NCBI RefSeq assembly: GCF_016809835.1
Contig: NZ_JAFBIL020000009.1
Coordinates: forward strand, 1 to 64,000
From: Massilia soli
GTDB lineage: Bacteria > Pseudomonadota > Gammaproteobacteria > Burkholderiales > Burkholderiaceae_D
DNA: 64,000 nt
Reading direction: 5' to 3'
The notes under the pieces are model-generated. The model saw nothing but the letters and a program-made list of their open reading frames with translations, was not told where the DNA came from and ran no database searches. The translations under genes and the position numbers were made by a program. Each line of letters opens with the position of its first letter. Position 1 is the first letter of the stretch. Shown one piece after another: positions 1 through 8,838 of the stretch.

Positions 1-63
1 GCCGGCTTCGGCTTGCTTGAGAATGGCGATGATCTGGCTGTCGGTAAAACGGGAGGTCTTCAT
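1..63 (-). mobile_element. IS3-family transposase OrfA, N-terminal fragment (cut by window edge)
   Basis: The 21 visible codons read MKTSRFTDSQIIAILKQAEA plus Gly. This is the typical first helix of the helix-turn-helix OrfA of IS3-family elements (IS407/IS51-like groups). OrfA is a DNA-binding regulator and is normally frameshifted into OrfB to make the transposase. The rest lies outside the window, so I cannot say whether the element is intact. The end of the element should lie between about 100 and 131, directly against the 3' end of cobQ. Confidence 0.75.
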
Positions 64-82
64 GTAGAGCTTTCTGTGTCTT

Positions 83-100
83 AAGTAGAAAATTCTACTT
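83..100. repeat. Inverted repeat upstream of IS orfA
   Basis: AAGTAGAA (83-90) and TTCTACTT (93-100) form a perfect 8-bp inverted repeat with a 2-bp spacer, 20 bp upstream of the orfA start codon. It could be an operator or promoter-proximal structure of the insertion sequence. I could not identify the terminal inverted repeat itself. Confidence 0.5.
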
Positions 101-131
101 CTGAACGCGCTCTTTATGTGGGGGAATTACC

Positions 132-1589
132 CTACGGCGCGGACGGCCTCACCAGTCCTCCCAGCCGTGCGCAAAGTGGCGCGCAAACCTCGGCTATCCG
201 GTCGAGACTGCGCTCGCGTAACGCGCCAGCGTCCACCACCGTCTCGCTATCCAGTCCAGCCCAGCGGAGCAGGGCGCTGCACGCATCGGGCGAATCGAAC
301 AGCCCATGCAGGTAAGTGCCAAGTACCTGGTCGTCGCCCGACCGCGCGCCCTCGGCCCTGCCGGCAATCATGAACGCTGGCCGCTCAAGTGCCGCTCCCT
401 GGGACTGCCCCATGTGTATCTCATAGCCGCTGACCGCCGCGTCGGCGAACGTACAGCTTCCACGCACCTGCGCCAGATGCTTGCTGGCCGCCATCGTCGT
501 CGTCATCTCAAGCATGCCAAGACCATCCGATTCGCCGGGTGGTCCCTCCAGTCCGGCGTGATCAGACACGCTGGTGCCAAGCATCTGGAAGCCGCCACAG
601 ATGCCGATCACCTTGCCGCCATAACGCAGGTGCCTGTCGATGTACGCGCCCCAGCCCTCGGCTTTGAGCCACGCCAGGTCGGCCCTGGTGTTTTTGCTGC
701 CCGGGAGAATGAGCAGGTCGGCAGCCGGGCGCGCCTCGCCCTGGCGCACAAAGCGCAGGTCGACATCGGGATGCGCGCGCAGCGGGTCGAAATCGGTATG
801 GTTGCTCATGCGCGGCAGCGACGGCACGACGACCCGGAAGCTGCCGCTGCCGGCCTGCGCCGGTTGTACCGCGTCTTCGGCATCGAGGTACAGGCCATGC
901 ATGTAGGGCAGCACTGCCAGTACCGGTTTGTCAGTCCGCCGCTCCAGCCAGTCGATGCCCGGCTGGAGTAGTGACAGGTCGCCGCGGAAGCGGTTGATGA
1001 CGAAGCCGACGATGCGATTGCGCTCGCTTTCCGACAGACAGTCGAGGGTGCCGATAAAATGCGCGAACACCCCGCCGCGGTCGATGTCGGCAACCAGAAT
1101 CACTGGGCAATCGACCGCCTCGGCAAATCCCATGTTGGCGATATCGCGGTCGCGCAAATTGATCTCCGCCGGGCTCCCCGCACCCTCGACAATCACCGTT
1201 TGATACTGTGCCCGCAACCGCGCGTACGACTCCAGAACGGCCGACATCGCGACTGTTTTGTAGGTGTGATAATCGCGCGCGTCCATGTCGGCGCGCACCT
1301 TCCCGTGCACGATCACCTGGGCGCCGGTATCGCTTGATGGCTTGAGCAGCACAGGGTTCATGTCCGAATGCGGAACCAGGCCGGCGGCGATTGCTTGCAG
1401 TGCCTGGGCGCGGCCAATCTCGCCGCCGTCAGCGGTCACTGCGCTGTTGAGCGCCATGTTCTGAGGCTTGAACGGGACAACTTTCACGCCTTGCTGCCGC
1501 AGCACCCGGCACAGCGCTGCAACCACCGTGCTCTTGCCGGCGTCGGAAGTGGTCCCTTGCACCATCAGGGTGTGAAACGGGAAGGTCAT
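132..1589 (-). CDS. cobQ: Cobyric acid synthase
   Basis: It amidates adenosylcobyrinic acid a,c-diamide at the b, d, e and g side chains, using glutamine and ATP, to give adenosylcobyric acid. The 485-aa length fits the family. The N-terminal part is a dethiobiotin-synthetase-like P-loop domain ([10 protein letters not shown] near residue 12). The C-terminal part is a class I glutamine amidotransferase with the nucleophile Cys in [10 protein letters not shown] and a late His in YLHGLFD. The start overlaps the btuF stop by 4 bp (ATGA), so the two are probably translationally coupled. It is the last gene of the riboswitch-controlled B12 operon, and its 3' end sits against an IS fragment. Confidence 0.96.
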   Translation of the reverse strand: MTFPFHTLMVQGTTSDAGKSTVVAALCRVLRQQGVKVVPFKPQNMALNSAVTADGGEIGRAQALQAIAAGLVPHSDMNPVLLKPSSDTGAQVIVHGKVRADMDARDYHTYKTVAMSAVLESYARLRAQYQTVIVEGAGSPAEINLRDRDIANMGFAEAVDCPVILVADIDRGGVFAHFIGTLDCLSESERNRIVGFVINRFRGDLSLLQPGIDWLERRTDKPVLAVLPYMHGLYLDAEDAVQPAQAGSGSFRVVVPSLPRMSNHTDFDPLRAHPDVDLRFVRQGEARPAADLLILPGSKNTRADLAWLKAEGWGAYIDRHLRYGGKVIGICGGFQMLGTSVSDHAGLEGPPGESDGLGMLEMTTTMAASKHLAQVRGSCTFADAAVSGYEIHMGQSQGAALERPAFMIAGRAEGARSGDDQVLGTYLHGLFDSPDACSALLRWAGLDSETVVDAGALRERSLDRIAEVCAPLCARLGGLVRPSAP

Positions 1590-2467
1590 GACTTGCTCCT
1601 GCGCTGGCGTGCCGTCTCAAGATGTTCGCACAATGCGGCTGCGCCATCGATCATGCGCGGTCCGGCGCGGTTCAGGAGGTTGCCGTCGACCCGGAACAGG
1701 TTTGCCCGGCGTACTGCGGTCATCGTGGTAAAGGGCCGCCAGATGCCAATGCCGCCGTCATCGTCGCTGCGCGCTGCCGTGCTGAATATCGCCTCCGGAT
1801 CGCGCTGCAGCACCGCTTCAATATCGACCACTGGCGCGGTAACCTTCATCGAGGCGAAGATGTTGTCGCCGCCGCACAGACGGATCGCGTCGCTGACAAT
1901 ATGGCCTCCGTTGAGCGTGTACAGGGGCTTGTCCCAGACCTGGTAAAAGGTACGCACCGGGGCGCGCCCGGCATAACGCTTCGCCAGCGCGGCGAGCTTG
2001 CCTTCGAGCTGGCGCGCCTGCGCCTCTGCGGCTGCATCTGTCCCCAGTAGCTTGCCAAGCCTGCGCACGCCGTTCGGAATATCGGCAAGCCGGCGCGGCT
2101 CGCTGTGGTACAGCGGAATGCCGAGCGCGCGCAATTGCTCGATCTGGCGCTGCGACGACCCGTGCATCCATACCACCACCAGGTCGGGCCGCAGCGCCGC
2201 GACGCGCTCCATGTCGATCATGCGGTTATCGCCGATTTTTGGTATGCGCTTTGCCTCCTCGGGATAGTCGCTGTAGCTGACCGCGCCGACGATCCGGCTG
2301 CCGCCGCCCGCAGCGAACAGCAGTTCAGTCACGTGCGGCGCCAGCGCAATGATGCGCTGCGCGGGCTTTTGCAGTGTGACGGGATTGCCGTCGTCATCGA
2401 GTACGGTGATCTGCGCTTGCGCCGGTAGCGCCGCGACTAGCGCCAGCGCGAGCAAAAATTTTCTCAT
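1586..2467 (-). CDS. btuF: Periplasmic cobalamin-binding protein (BtuF-like)
   Basis: This 293-aa substrate-binding protein of the helical-backbone (Fe3+/B12) type carries a Sec signal peptide ([19 protein letters not shown]). After it comes the usual opening of this family, with [25 protein letters not shown] and later a DLVVVW segment. It should capture corrinoids in the periplasm and hand them to BtuC. The open frame runs further upstream, but the ATG at 2467 is chosen because it begins the signal peptide and overlaps the cobD stop by 4 bp. Its place among B12 genes supports corrinoid rather than siderophore specificity. Confidence 0.9.
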   Translation of the reverse strand: MRKFLLALALVAALPAQAQITVLDDDGNPVTLQKPAQRIIALAPHVTELLFAAGGGSRIVGAVSYSDYPEEAKRIPKIGDNRMIDMERVAALRPDLVVVWMHGSSQRQIEQLRALGIPLYHSEPRRLADIPNGVRRLGKLLGTDAAAEAQARQLEGKLAALAKRYAGRAPVRTFYQVWDKPLYTLNGGHIVSDAIRLCGGDNIFASMKVTAPVVDIEAVLQRDPEAIFSTAARSDDDGGIGIWRPFTTMTAVRRANLFRVDGNLLNRAGPRMIDGAAALCEHLETARQRRSKS

Positions 2468-3453
2468 GATTGATTTTTCCATTCGTTGAGTGCTGTGATG
2501 AGCCTTTGCCAGCCCGGTTCGTCGGGAGGCATGCCCACCCGTATGCCGCGCGCGCCGTGCAGGAACAGGCGGGTCCAGATTCCGCGCTGTGCCAGGTGCC
2601 GCCACAGCGGCTCCGGTTCTTCCATTGGCCACCATTGGAACAGCGCAGTACCCGATGCATCCAGGTCGCTGTCCCGAAGTATCGCGCTCAGGCGCGCATG
2701 GTCGGCGGCCAGGCGCTCGCGGGTACGCGCTTGCCATGCCCGGTCGCACAGGGCCGCGCGCGCCACATGCTGGGCCGGACCGCTGACAGTCCATGGGCCA
2801 AGTAGGCTTTCCAATCGGTCGAGCAGGGCCGGTTCGGCGCCGGCGAAGCCGACCCGAAGACCCGCAAGCCCGAAGAATTTGCCCACCGAGCAAAGGACCA
2901 CCATGCCAGGCAGCGCAGCCATATCGGCGATGCTGTTGGCCGGCGCGACATCGGCGAACGCCTCGTCGACCACCAGCCATCCACCGCGCTGCGCGAGCGT
3001 CTCGCGCCATGACAGCAAGCGCTCGCGCGGAACGGTATGTCCGGTCGGGTTGTTCGGATTGCAGACCACCAGGACATCGCAATCGCTCACGGCCGCATCG
3101 AGCAGCGCATGCGGCACCTCGCGCGTGCTGTGTCCGTGCTGTTGCCAGTGGTGCGCGTGCTCGGCATAGGACGGCGCCGCCACCACCACGCGCGACGGCG
3201 GCCGAAGGCGCGGGAGTGCCTGGATCGCCGCCTGCGACCCGGCCACCGCCAGCATGTGGGGTGCGCCGTAGTAGCGGGATGCCGCTTGAACGAGCAACGG
3301 GCATTTTTCGGGCAAGCGGTGCCAGGCAGACGCGCCCGCATCGGGCGCAGGATAGCCGTGCGGATTCAGGCCGGTGGACAGGTCAAGCCAGTTCGACAGG
3401 GGGCGGTCGAACTGTGCCGAGGCCGCGCGCAGGTTACCGCCGTGTTCAAGCAT
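2464..3453 (-). CDS. cobD: L-threonine-O-3-phosphate decarboxylase (CobD-type aminotransferase fold)
   Basis: This PLP enzyme of 329 aa makes (R)-1-amino-2-propanol O-2-phosphate, the linker arm attached to cobyric acid by CbiB. Features seen are an N-terminal HGGN, LDLSTGLNPHGYP, the NPNNPTG motif, the VDEAFAD segment and the PLP lysine in CSVGKFFGLAGLRVGF. The start at 3453 overlaps the cbiB stop by 8 bp, and the stop overlaps the btuF start by 4 bp. In the Pseudomonas naming scheme this gene is cobC, which must not be confused with the phosphatase at 8839. Confidence 0.92.
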   Translation of the reverse strand: MLEHGGNLRAASAQFDRPLSNWLDLSTGLNPHGYPAPDAGASAWHRLPEKCPLLVQAASRYYGAPHMLAVAGSQAAIQALPRLRPPSRVVVAAPSYAEHAHHWQQHGHSTREVPHALLDAAVSDCDVLVVCNPNNPTGHTVPRERLLSWRETLAQRGGWLVVDEAFADVAPANSIADMAALPGMVVLCSVGKFFGLAGLRVGFAGAEPALLDRLESLLGPWTVSGPAQHVARAALCDRAWQARTRERLAADHARLSAILRDSDLDASGTALFQWWPMEEPEPLWRHLAQRGIWTRLFLHGARGIRVGMPPDEPGWQRLITALNEWKNQS

Positions 3454-4390
3454 GATGGGCTCCAGATAGATGCGCCGCGATCGCGGCAAAGGCCATGAGT
3501 GCGAGCCAAAGGATGGTCGTCCGGACGACCAGCTTCCAGGCCCGTTCGATATCGTGCGCCGCCGGTGGCTTGCCAGCGCCAAGGACGGGCCGTTGTTCCA
3601 ACACGCCGTCGTACGTGGCGCTACCACCGAGCAGCACCCCGAGCGCGCCGGCGCCGCTCGCCATGACCGGGCCGGCGTTCGGGCTTGACCACGCCGGCGC
3701 CTGCACGCGCCAGCAGCGTAGCGCGCGGCGGCTGTCCTCGGCCAGCGCCACATACGACAGCGCGGTCAGGCGCGCGGCAGGAAGGTTAACGAGATCATCG
3801 AAGCGTGCGGCCATCCAGCCAAACCGAAGAAAGCGCGCTGTCTTGTAACCCCACATGGCGTCGAGCGTGTTTGCAAGCCTGAACATGAGTGCGCCTGGGC
3901 CGCCAGCAACCGCAAACCAGAACAACGTGCCAAACACTGCGTCGTTGCCATTTTCGAGCAGCGATTCGACGCTTGCCTTGGCCAGTTCTTCCTCGCGCAG
4001 CTCGGTGGTGTCGCGGCTGACAATGCGCGCGGTGAGCAGGCGCGCGCTGCTGATGTCCCAGGCGAGCAGCGCCCGCGCGATTGGCAGGTTATGGTCGTGC
4101 AGGCTGCGCAGGCCCAGGCTGAAATAGAGCAGCGCTAGGTGAATGGCCGCACCGTATGCGTCGGCCAGCCAGGCTGACAGCGCCACCAACGGGGCGACGG
4201 CGAGCAGCCATGCAAGCATTCCACGCAGCTTAAGCGCGCGGCCCCGGTTGAGCGCTCGCTCAAGCAGCGACGACAGGTTGCCGAAGCCGATCAGCGGATG
4301 CCACCTGCGCGGCTCCCCGAGCAGCATGTCGAGCGCCACCGCGGCAGCCGTCAGCCATGCGAGGTCGAAAAGCGTCAGGCCACTCAACAT
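3446..4390 (-). CDS. cbiB: Adenosylcobinamide-phosphate synthase
   Basis: CbiB (CobD in Pseudomonas) joins adenosylcobyric acid to the aminopropanol phosphate arm. This 314-aa membrane protein has the family signatures LDMLLGEPRRWHPLIGFG near the N-terminus and DAMWGYK in the centre, with several hydrophobic helices. The ATG at 4390 is preferred over the longer open frame because it starts the conserved region and overlaps the cobU stop by 7 bp. Confidence 0.93.
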   Translation of the reverse strand: MLSGLTLFDLAWLTAAAVALDMLLGEPRRWHPLIGFGNLSSLLERALNRGRALKLRGMLAWLLAVAPLVALSAWLADAYGAAIHLALLYFSLGLRSLHDHNLPIARALLAWDISSARLLTARIVSRDTTELREEELAKASVESLLENGNDAVFGTLFWFAVAGGPGALMFRLANTLDAMWGYKTARFLRFGWMAARFDDLVNLPAARLTALSYVALAEDSRRALRCWRVQAPAWSSPNAGPVMASGAGALGVLLGGSATYDGVLEQRPVLGAGKPPAAHDIERAWKLVVRTTILWLALMAFAAIAAHLSGAHHA

Positions 4391-4941
4391 GGCGCGCCCT
4401 TCAACACGATTGGCAGTCCGGCCGCAACCAGCACAACCCGGTCCGCGATGGCCGCTACCGCCTGATTGAGCCGCCCGGCCTCGTCGGCGAAGCAGCGGGT
4501 TACCGCGCCGACCGGCACGATGCCCATGCCGACCTCGTTCGATACCAGGATGACGTCGCCGCGTGGCCGCGCAAGGGCAGAAAGCAGGCGCTCGCGCTCG
4601 ACGCAAAAGCGCGGCGGTAACGCGACCACCCCGGTTTCCGGAAACGAGGTGGCGCCGGAAAAGATCAGGTTCGTAAGCCACAAGGTCAGGCAGTCCACCA
4701 GCACGACCGTGTCCGGCCCCGCATGCGCATCGATGGCATCGGCCAGCGCGATGGGCTCTTCAACCGTGGTCCATTCATCCGGCCGGCGCTCGCGGTGGTG
4801 GGCGATCCGGCGCGCCATTTCCTCGTCCCCCGCGCTCGCGGTGGCGATGTAGCAGACCTGCCGGAAAGCAGCCAGCGCGAGCGTTTCAGCGTAGGCGCTC
4901 TTGCCGGATCGCGCGCCGCCCAGAACCAGGGTAGTGGTCAC
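4384..4941 (-). CDS. cobU: Adenosylcobinamide kinase / adenosylcobinamide-phosphate guanylyltransferase
   Basis: This bifunctional enzyme (CobU/CobP, 185 aa) phosphorylates adenosylcobinamide and then transfers GMP to give AdoCbi-GDP, the substrate of CobS. The P-loop GGARSGKS starts at about residue 8. The HHRERRP segment that contains the guanylylated His and the LVDCLTLWLTN motif are both present. The start codon is GTG. It lies 10 bp after the cobO stop and overlaps cbiB downstream. Confidence 0.95.
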   Translation of the reverse strand: MTTTLVLGGARSGKSAYAETLALAAFRQVCYIATASAGDEEMARRIAHHRERRPDEWTTVEEPIALADAIDAHAGPDTVVLVDCLTLWLTNLIFSGATSFPETGVVALPPRFCVERERLLSALARPRGDVILVSNEVGMGIVPVGAVTRCFADEAGRLNQAVAAIADRVVLVAAGLPIVLKGAPC

Positions 4942-4951
4942 AGTCGGGCCC

Positions 4952-5554
4952 TCACCATTCCGTTCCCTGCTGGGCCGCGATGCCGGCCTGGAATGCGTGC
5001 TTGACGACGGCCATCTCGGTCACCGTGTCGGCAACCGCGATAAGCTCCTCGGGCGCGCCGCGTCCGGTAATCACCACATGCTGCATCGCCGGGCGGTCGA
5101 GCAGGTCTTCGATGACGTCTTCGGCATCGAGGTAGCGGTACTTGAGCGCGATGTTCAGCTCATCGAGCAGGACCAGGCCAATGTCCGGATCGGACAGGAA
5201 GCGCCGCGCCAGCGCCCATGCCTCGGCTGCCTTCTCGGTGTCTCGCTGGCGATCTTGGGTTTCCCATGTATAGCCTTCTCCCATCGCGTGAAAGCTGACT
5301 TCGTCGGGGAAGCGGCGCAGGAACTTCTCTTCGCCGGTGGACATGCCGCCCTTGATGAACTGGACAACCGCGACCTTCATCCCATGGCCCAGTGCCCGCA
5401 TGACCATTCCGAAGCCGCTCGAGCTCTTGCCCTTGCCATTGCCGGTCGTGACGACAATGATGCCGATGTGTTTGTCCGCTTCACTGATTTTCTTATCGAT
5501 GACTGCCTTCTTGCGTTCCATGCGGATGCGGTGTCGTTCGTTGATGTCGTTCAT
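4952..5554 (-). CDS. cobO: Corrinoid adenosyltransferase (CobO/BtuR type)
   Basis: It transfers the 5'-deoxyadenosyl group of ATP to reduced corrinoids. The 200-aa protein contains the P-loop TTGNGKGKSSSGFG, VVQFIKGG, LLDELNIALKY and VITGRGAPEEL, all hallmarks of the CobA/CobO/BtuR family. The ATG at 5554 is chosen because the longer frame upstream is an antisense shadow inside btuC. It sits 35 bp after btuC, where many related operons would have the transporter ATPase. Confidence 0.95.
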   Translation of the reverse strand: MNDINERHRIRMERKKAVIDKKISEADKHIGIIVVTTGNGKGKSSSGFGMVMRALGHGMKVAVVQFIKGGMSTGEEKFLRRFPDEVSFHAMGEGYTWETQDRQRDTEKAAEAWALARRFLSDPDIGLVLLDELNIALKYRYLDAEDVIEDLLDRPAMQHVVITGRGAPEELIAVADTVTEMAVVKHAFQAGIAAQQGTEW

Positions 5555-5589
5555 AAGCTCTCTTGTTGAAGTAGGGCCGCCGCGCGGCG

Positions 5590-6615
5590 TCAGGCGCTGC
5601 GCAGGCGGTGTAGCTGATAGAGGAATACGGGTGCGCCAATCAGTGCTGTCACCACGCCGACTGGCAGCTGCTGCGGTGCTGCCACTGTGCGTGCCAATGT
5701 GTCGGCGAGCACCAGGAAGATGCCGCCCGCAAGCGTCGCGGCGGGAACCAGCAGGCGATGGTCGGCACCGAGCGCGAAGCGCAGCGCATGCGGTACGATC
5801 AGGCCGACGAAGCCGATACTGCCGGCGCTGGCGACCGCCGTCGCTGTCAGCAGGGCGGAACAGAAGAACAGGCCCTTGCGCGTCGGCCCGACCCTCACGC
5901 CGAGCGTGGCCGCTTCGTCGTCGTGCAAGGCCAGCACGTTCAGCGACCTTGCGCTGTACAAGGCAAACGCCAATACCGCGGCGAGCACGATCCATGGCGT
6001 GGCCCGCACCGGCGCGCCGGCGATGTCGCCGATCATCCAGAAGATCATGCTGCGCAGGCGGCTCTCCGGGGCGATCGACAGCATCAATGTCACCATGGCC
6101 ATGCAGGCCGATGACAGCACCACGCCCGTGAGGAGCAGCAGCCTGGCGCCGCCGCGCACCGACGTTTCACCGTCTAGCCCGCGCCGGGCGAACAGGTACA
6201 GCAGCGCCGAGCAGGCCACCGCACCGGCCAGCGCGCTGGCGTCCACCGCCCACACCGGCGCCATGAACAGCAATGCAGCGACCGCGCCAACCGATGCACC
6301 GGCGGAAATGCCGAGGGTGTAGGGATCGGCCAGCGAATTGCGCAGCAACGCCTGCATCATCACGCCGGCCAGCGCGAGCGATGCGCCGGTGACGAACGCG
6401 GTCAGCGCGCGCGAGAGCCGAAGGTCGAGCAGGATCGCCGCCATCGACCGGATATCCGTCCCGCCCAGTTCCACGAGCGCGTACGGAAGCTGCCGCAGCG
6501 GGACCGGCACCGATCCCACCAGGCCGGCCACCACGAAGCAGGTCACGGCCAGCAGCAGCAACGCCGCGCCAGCCATGCCGGCGCGGCGCCGCAGCGCGAT
6601 CGGTGTCGCCTGCAT
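5590..6615 (-). CDS. btuC: Vitamin B12 ABC transporter permease (FecCD family)
   Basis: This 341-aa polytopic inner-membrane protein is of the FecCD/BtuC family. It has the family motifs LRLSRALTAFVTGASLALAG, LADPYTLGISAGAS and GFVGLIVPHALRF, the last being the ATPase-coupling region. It lies 3 bp after btuB and upstream of cobO, and should form the channel fed by BtuF. No ATPase gene follows it. Confidence 0.92.
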   Translation of the reverse strand: MQATPIALRRRAGMAGAALLLLAVTCFVVAGLVGSVPVPLRQLPYALVELGGTDIRSMAAILLDLRLSRALTAFVTGASLALAGVMMQALLRNSLADPYTLGISAGASVGAVAALLFMAPVWAVDASALAGAVACSALLYLFARRGLDGETSVRGGARLLLLTGVVLSSACMAMVTLMLSIAPESRLRSMIFWMIGDIAGAPVRATPWIVLAAVLAFALYSARSLNVLALHDDEAATLGVRVGPTRKGLFFCSALLTATAVASAGSIGFVGLIVPHALRFALGADHRLLVPAATLAGGIFLVLADTLARTVAAPQQLPVGVVTALIGAPVFLYQLHRLRSA

Positions 6616-6618
6616 GCG

Positions 6619-8487
6619 TCAGCGCGCGCCGTAGCGCAGGCCGGCAAACCAGTTCGAGCCCGGCGTCGCGTAATACCGCGCCAGCGCATAGCGCTTGTCG
6701 CCGACGTTGTTCCAGCGCAGGAGCGCAGACCAGTCCTGGCCGAAGCGATATTCTCCCAGCAGGTTCACCACGCCGTATCCGCCGAGCGCGTTGCGGTTCG
6801 CAGCATCGTCGAAGCGCTTGCCGGACGCCTGCACCTCGGCGCCGATCGTGGCGGCGCCGAAGGCATAATCGGCGGCGAGCTTGGCGTGCCTCTTCGAGCG
6901 GCGCGCCAGCTGCTTGCCGGTGGTGTCGTCGCGCGGGTCCTGGAAGTCGAGCGCTGCCTTCAGGTTGATGCCGGCCAGGCTGGTGCTCGCGCCGATCGAT
7001 ACGCCACCAAGCAGGGCGCGGTTGACGTTGTACGCGCAGCCGAACGGGTGGGTCGCTACTTCAACCGGGCAGCGGCTGGTGCTGACCAGCAGGTCGCGCA
7101 CCTTGTTGCGGTACCAGGCGATGCTGGCCGCATTACTGCCGTCGCTGTAGTACGCACCTGCTTCGACGTTGCGTCCATGCTCCGGGCGGTTCGATGCTAC
7201 CCCATAGCCTGGGTAGTACAGCTCATTGAAGGTCGGTGCGCGGAAGCTGGTGCCGGTGCTGGCGTTCAGGCGCAGCGCGCGGGTCAGGCGGTAGCCGTAC
7301 CCGAGTCCCCAGGTGTTGTTCGCCCCATACTGGCTGCTGTCGTCCACCCGCGCGCTGAGGCTTGCCAGGTGATCGCCGGCGCGCAGCGAGTACGACGCCG
7401 CGGCCGAATCGGTATCGCGGCGGCGGTTCAGCGCGCCGCTCGAATTGGAGATCACTTCTTCCGAGCGCCGCTCGAGCACCAGCTGGAGCAGATCGTCGCC
7501 AATGGCGATGTCGTTCTGGATGCTGAGCGCGTGCTGGCGCGTCTCGATCCGGTTTCGTCCGGATAGCGCCGCGCTGCTGTCATCTTGCGATGTGTCGGTG
7601 GCCTCCGAGGCCTGCAGGCTGAGCAGCCAGGCTGCGCCGAGCTGATGGCGCGAGAACAGCGCGACGTTGTCCAGCTTCTGCACACTGCGCGCGCGGTAGC
7701 TGGCGGCACCGGCGTCGTAGTCGGCGTCGAGACGGCTATGCAGGAACAAGGCGCCAATGTCGTGGCCAGGGGCGAGCTGGAACGCCAACTGGCCACTGGC
7801 GCTTTCCTTGTCGTAGCCATCGCGGTCAGGGTTGAACGAGAAGGCGCCGGGTTGCGTGGCAGAGAAGCCGTCGTCCCCGGAACGCGATGCGGCCATGGCA
7901 TAGTTGAGAGAATGCGCGCCGCCGGTCGACCCGCTGAAAGCCGCTTCGCCCTCGCGCAAGCCGTTGCTGCCGATCCGCGCCGCAGCGGTCAGGCGTGGAG
8001 CGCCGGCGCCGCGCCGGGTGAAGATCTGGACCGCACCGCCCAGCGCATCGGCACCGTACATGGTGGCCAGTGGGCCGTAGACGATCTCGATGCGTTCGAT
8101 GTCGGCCAGCGGCAGCGCGCTCCAGCTGGCGCCGCCGGTGGTGGACGAGCCGATGCGAACACCGTCGACCATCACCACATTCTGGCGGTTGTCGGCGCCA
8201 CGGATAAACACGGACGATGTGGCGCCAGGGCCGCCATTGCGTGCGACTTCGATCCCGCGCTGCATCTGCAGCAGGTCGATCACGGAGCGCGCGCCGGAGC
8301 GCGCAATGTCGTCCGAGCCGATGACTACATGGTCGCTGAGGACATCGCGAGCGGCCTGGTTCGAGCGGTTGGCGGTGACCAGGACTTCGGCGACCATGCT
8401 GTCGTCGGCGAGTACCAGGGAGGAGGGAATGGAAAGGGCGAGCGCAAGCGACGACAGCGCCGCGCGGCGTGCAACAGGAAAGGTCAT
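6619..8487 (-). CDS. btuB: TonB-dependent cobalamin receptor
   Basis: This is a 622-aa outer-membrane receptor with a signal peptide ending near LVLADD. The TonB box region EVLVTANRS and a plug domain (SVIDLLQMQRGIEV, SSVFIRGADNRQNVVMVDG) follow, and the C-terminus looks like a strand (WFAGLRYGAR). The size matches BtuB. It is the first gene after the cobalamin riboswitch, so repression by adenosylcobalamin is expected. Confidence 0.93.
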   Translation of the reverse strand: MTFPVARRAALSSLALALSIPSSLVLADDSMVAEVLVTANRSNQAARDVLSDHVVIGSDDIARSGARSVIDLLQMQRGIEVARNGGPGATSSVFIRGADNRQNVVMVDGVRIGSSTTGGASWSALPLADIERIEIVYGPLATMYGADALGGAVQIFTRRGAGAPRLTAAARIGSNGLREGEAAFSGSTGGAHSLNYAMAASRSGDDGFSATQPGAFSFNPDRDGYDKESASGQLAFQLAPGHDIGALFLHSRLDADYDAGAASYRARSVQKLDNVALFSRHQLGAAWLLSLQASEATDTSQDDSSAALSGRNRIETRQHALSIQNDIAIGDDLLQLVLERRSEEVISNSSGALNRRRDTDSAAASYSLRAGDHLASLSARVDDSSQYGANNTWGLGYGYRLTRALRLNASTGTSFRAPTFNELYYPGYGVASNRPEHGRNVEAGAYYSDGSNAASIAWYRNKVRDLLVSTSRCPVEVATHPFGCAYNVNRALLGGVSIGASTSLAGINLKAALDFQDPRDDTTGKQLARRSKRHAKLAADYAFGAATIGAEVQASGKRFDDAANRNALGGYGVVNLLGEYRFGQDWSALLRWNNVGDKRYALARYYATPGSNWFAGLRYGAR

Positions 8488-8513
8488 ATCGAATCTTCAG
8501 TCAAATAGCAACC

Positions 8514-8533
8514 AGCCTGCGTCCCCGCAGGCT
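8514..8533 (-). promoter_or_regulatory. Stem-loop in the btuB leader
   Basis: AGCCTGCG (8514-8521) and CGCAGGCT (8526-8533) make a perfect 8-bp stem with a 4-nt loop, 27 nt before the btuB start codon. No T-tract follows, so it is not a classic terminator. It may belong to the expression platform of the riboswitch by affecting ribosome access. Confidence 0.4.
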
Positions 8534-8640
8534 AGATTGAACAGAACTGCGACAAGCAAGGATGAGATTCGACTGACTGGACGAAGGAAATGCAAAGCCC
8601 GGCCGCGCCGCAAACATCCCCGTTCGCGCACTTCCACCTG

Positions 8641-8812
8641 CTTTGGCCGGTATCCGGGCTTGCAAGTGTACCGGTTCACCTTCCCATGCTGATAGCACAG
8701 TGGTTGTTCGAACCGGCGTGTCGCGCGAGGCGACGCTTGCTTACCGTTGCGGGGGCAGCACACGTTAGCTGTAAAGGCTTCGTGTTTCCCGTTTAACTGC
8801 ACACATGGACAT
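8641..8812 (-). promoter_or_regulatory. Cobalamin riboswitch upstream of btuB
   Basis: Read on the minus strand, the leader contains the conserved core elements in order: AAACGGGAA (8794-8786), GCTGCCCCCGCAACGGTAA (8759-8741), and a B12-box segment AAGCCCGGATACCGGCC (8661-8645). Together these identify a cobalamin riboswitch. The outer limits are approximate. It sits between cobC and btuB and should control btuB and the seven genes behind it. Confidence 0.93.
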
Positions 8813-8817
8813 GTGTG
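8800..8817. repeat. Perfect inverted repeat at the 5' side of the riboswitch
   Basis: CACACATG (8800-8807) and CATGTGTG (8810-8817) form a perfect 8-bp inverted repeat with a 2-bp spacer, just upstream of the conserved AAACGGGAA element. It may be a peripheral helix of the aptamer or a separate protein site. Confidence 0.5.
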
Positions 8818-8838
8818 CGGGCACCAAAACGGTGTCGA

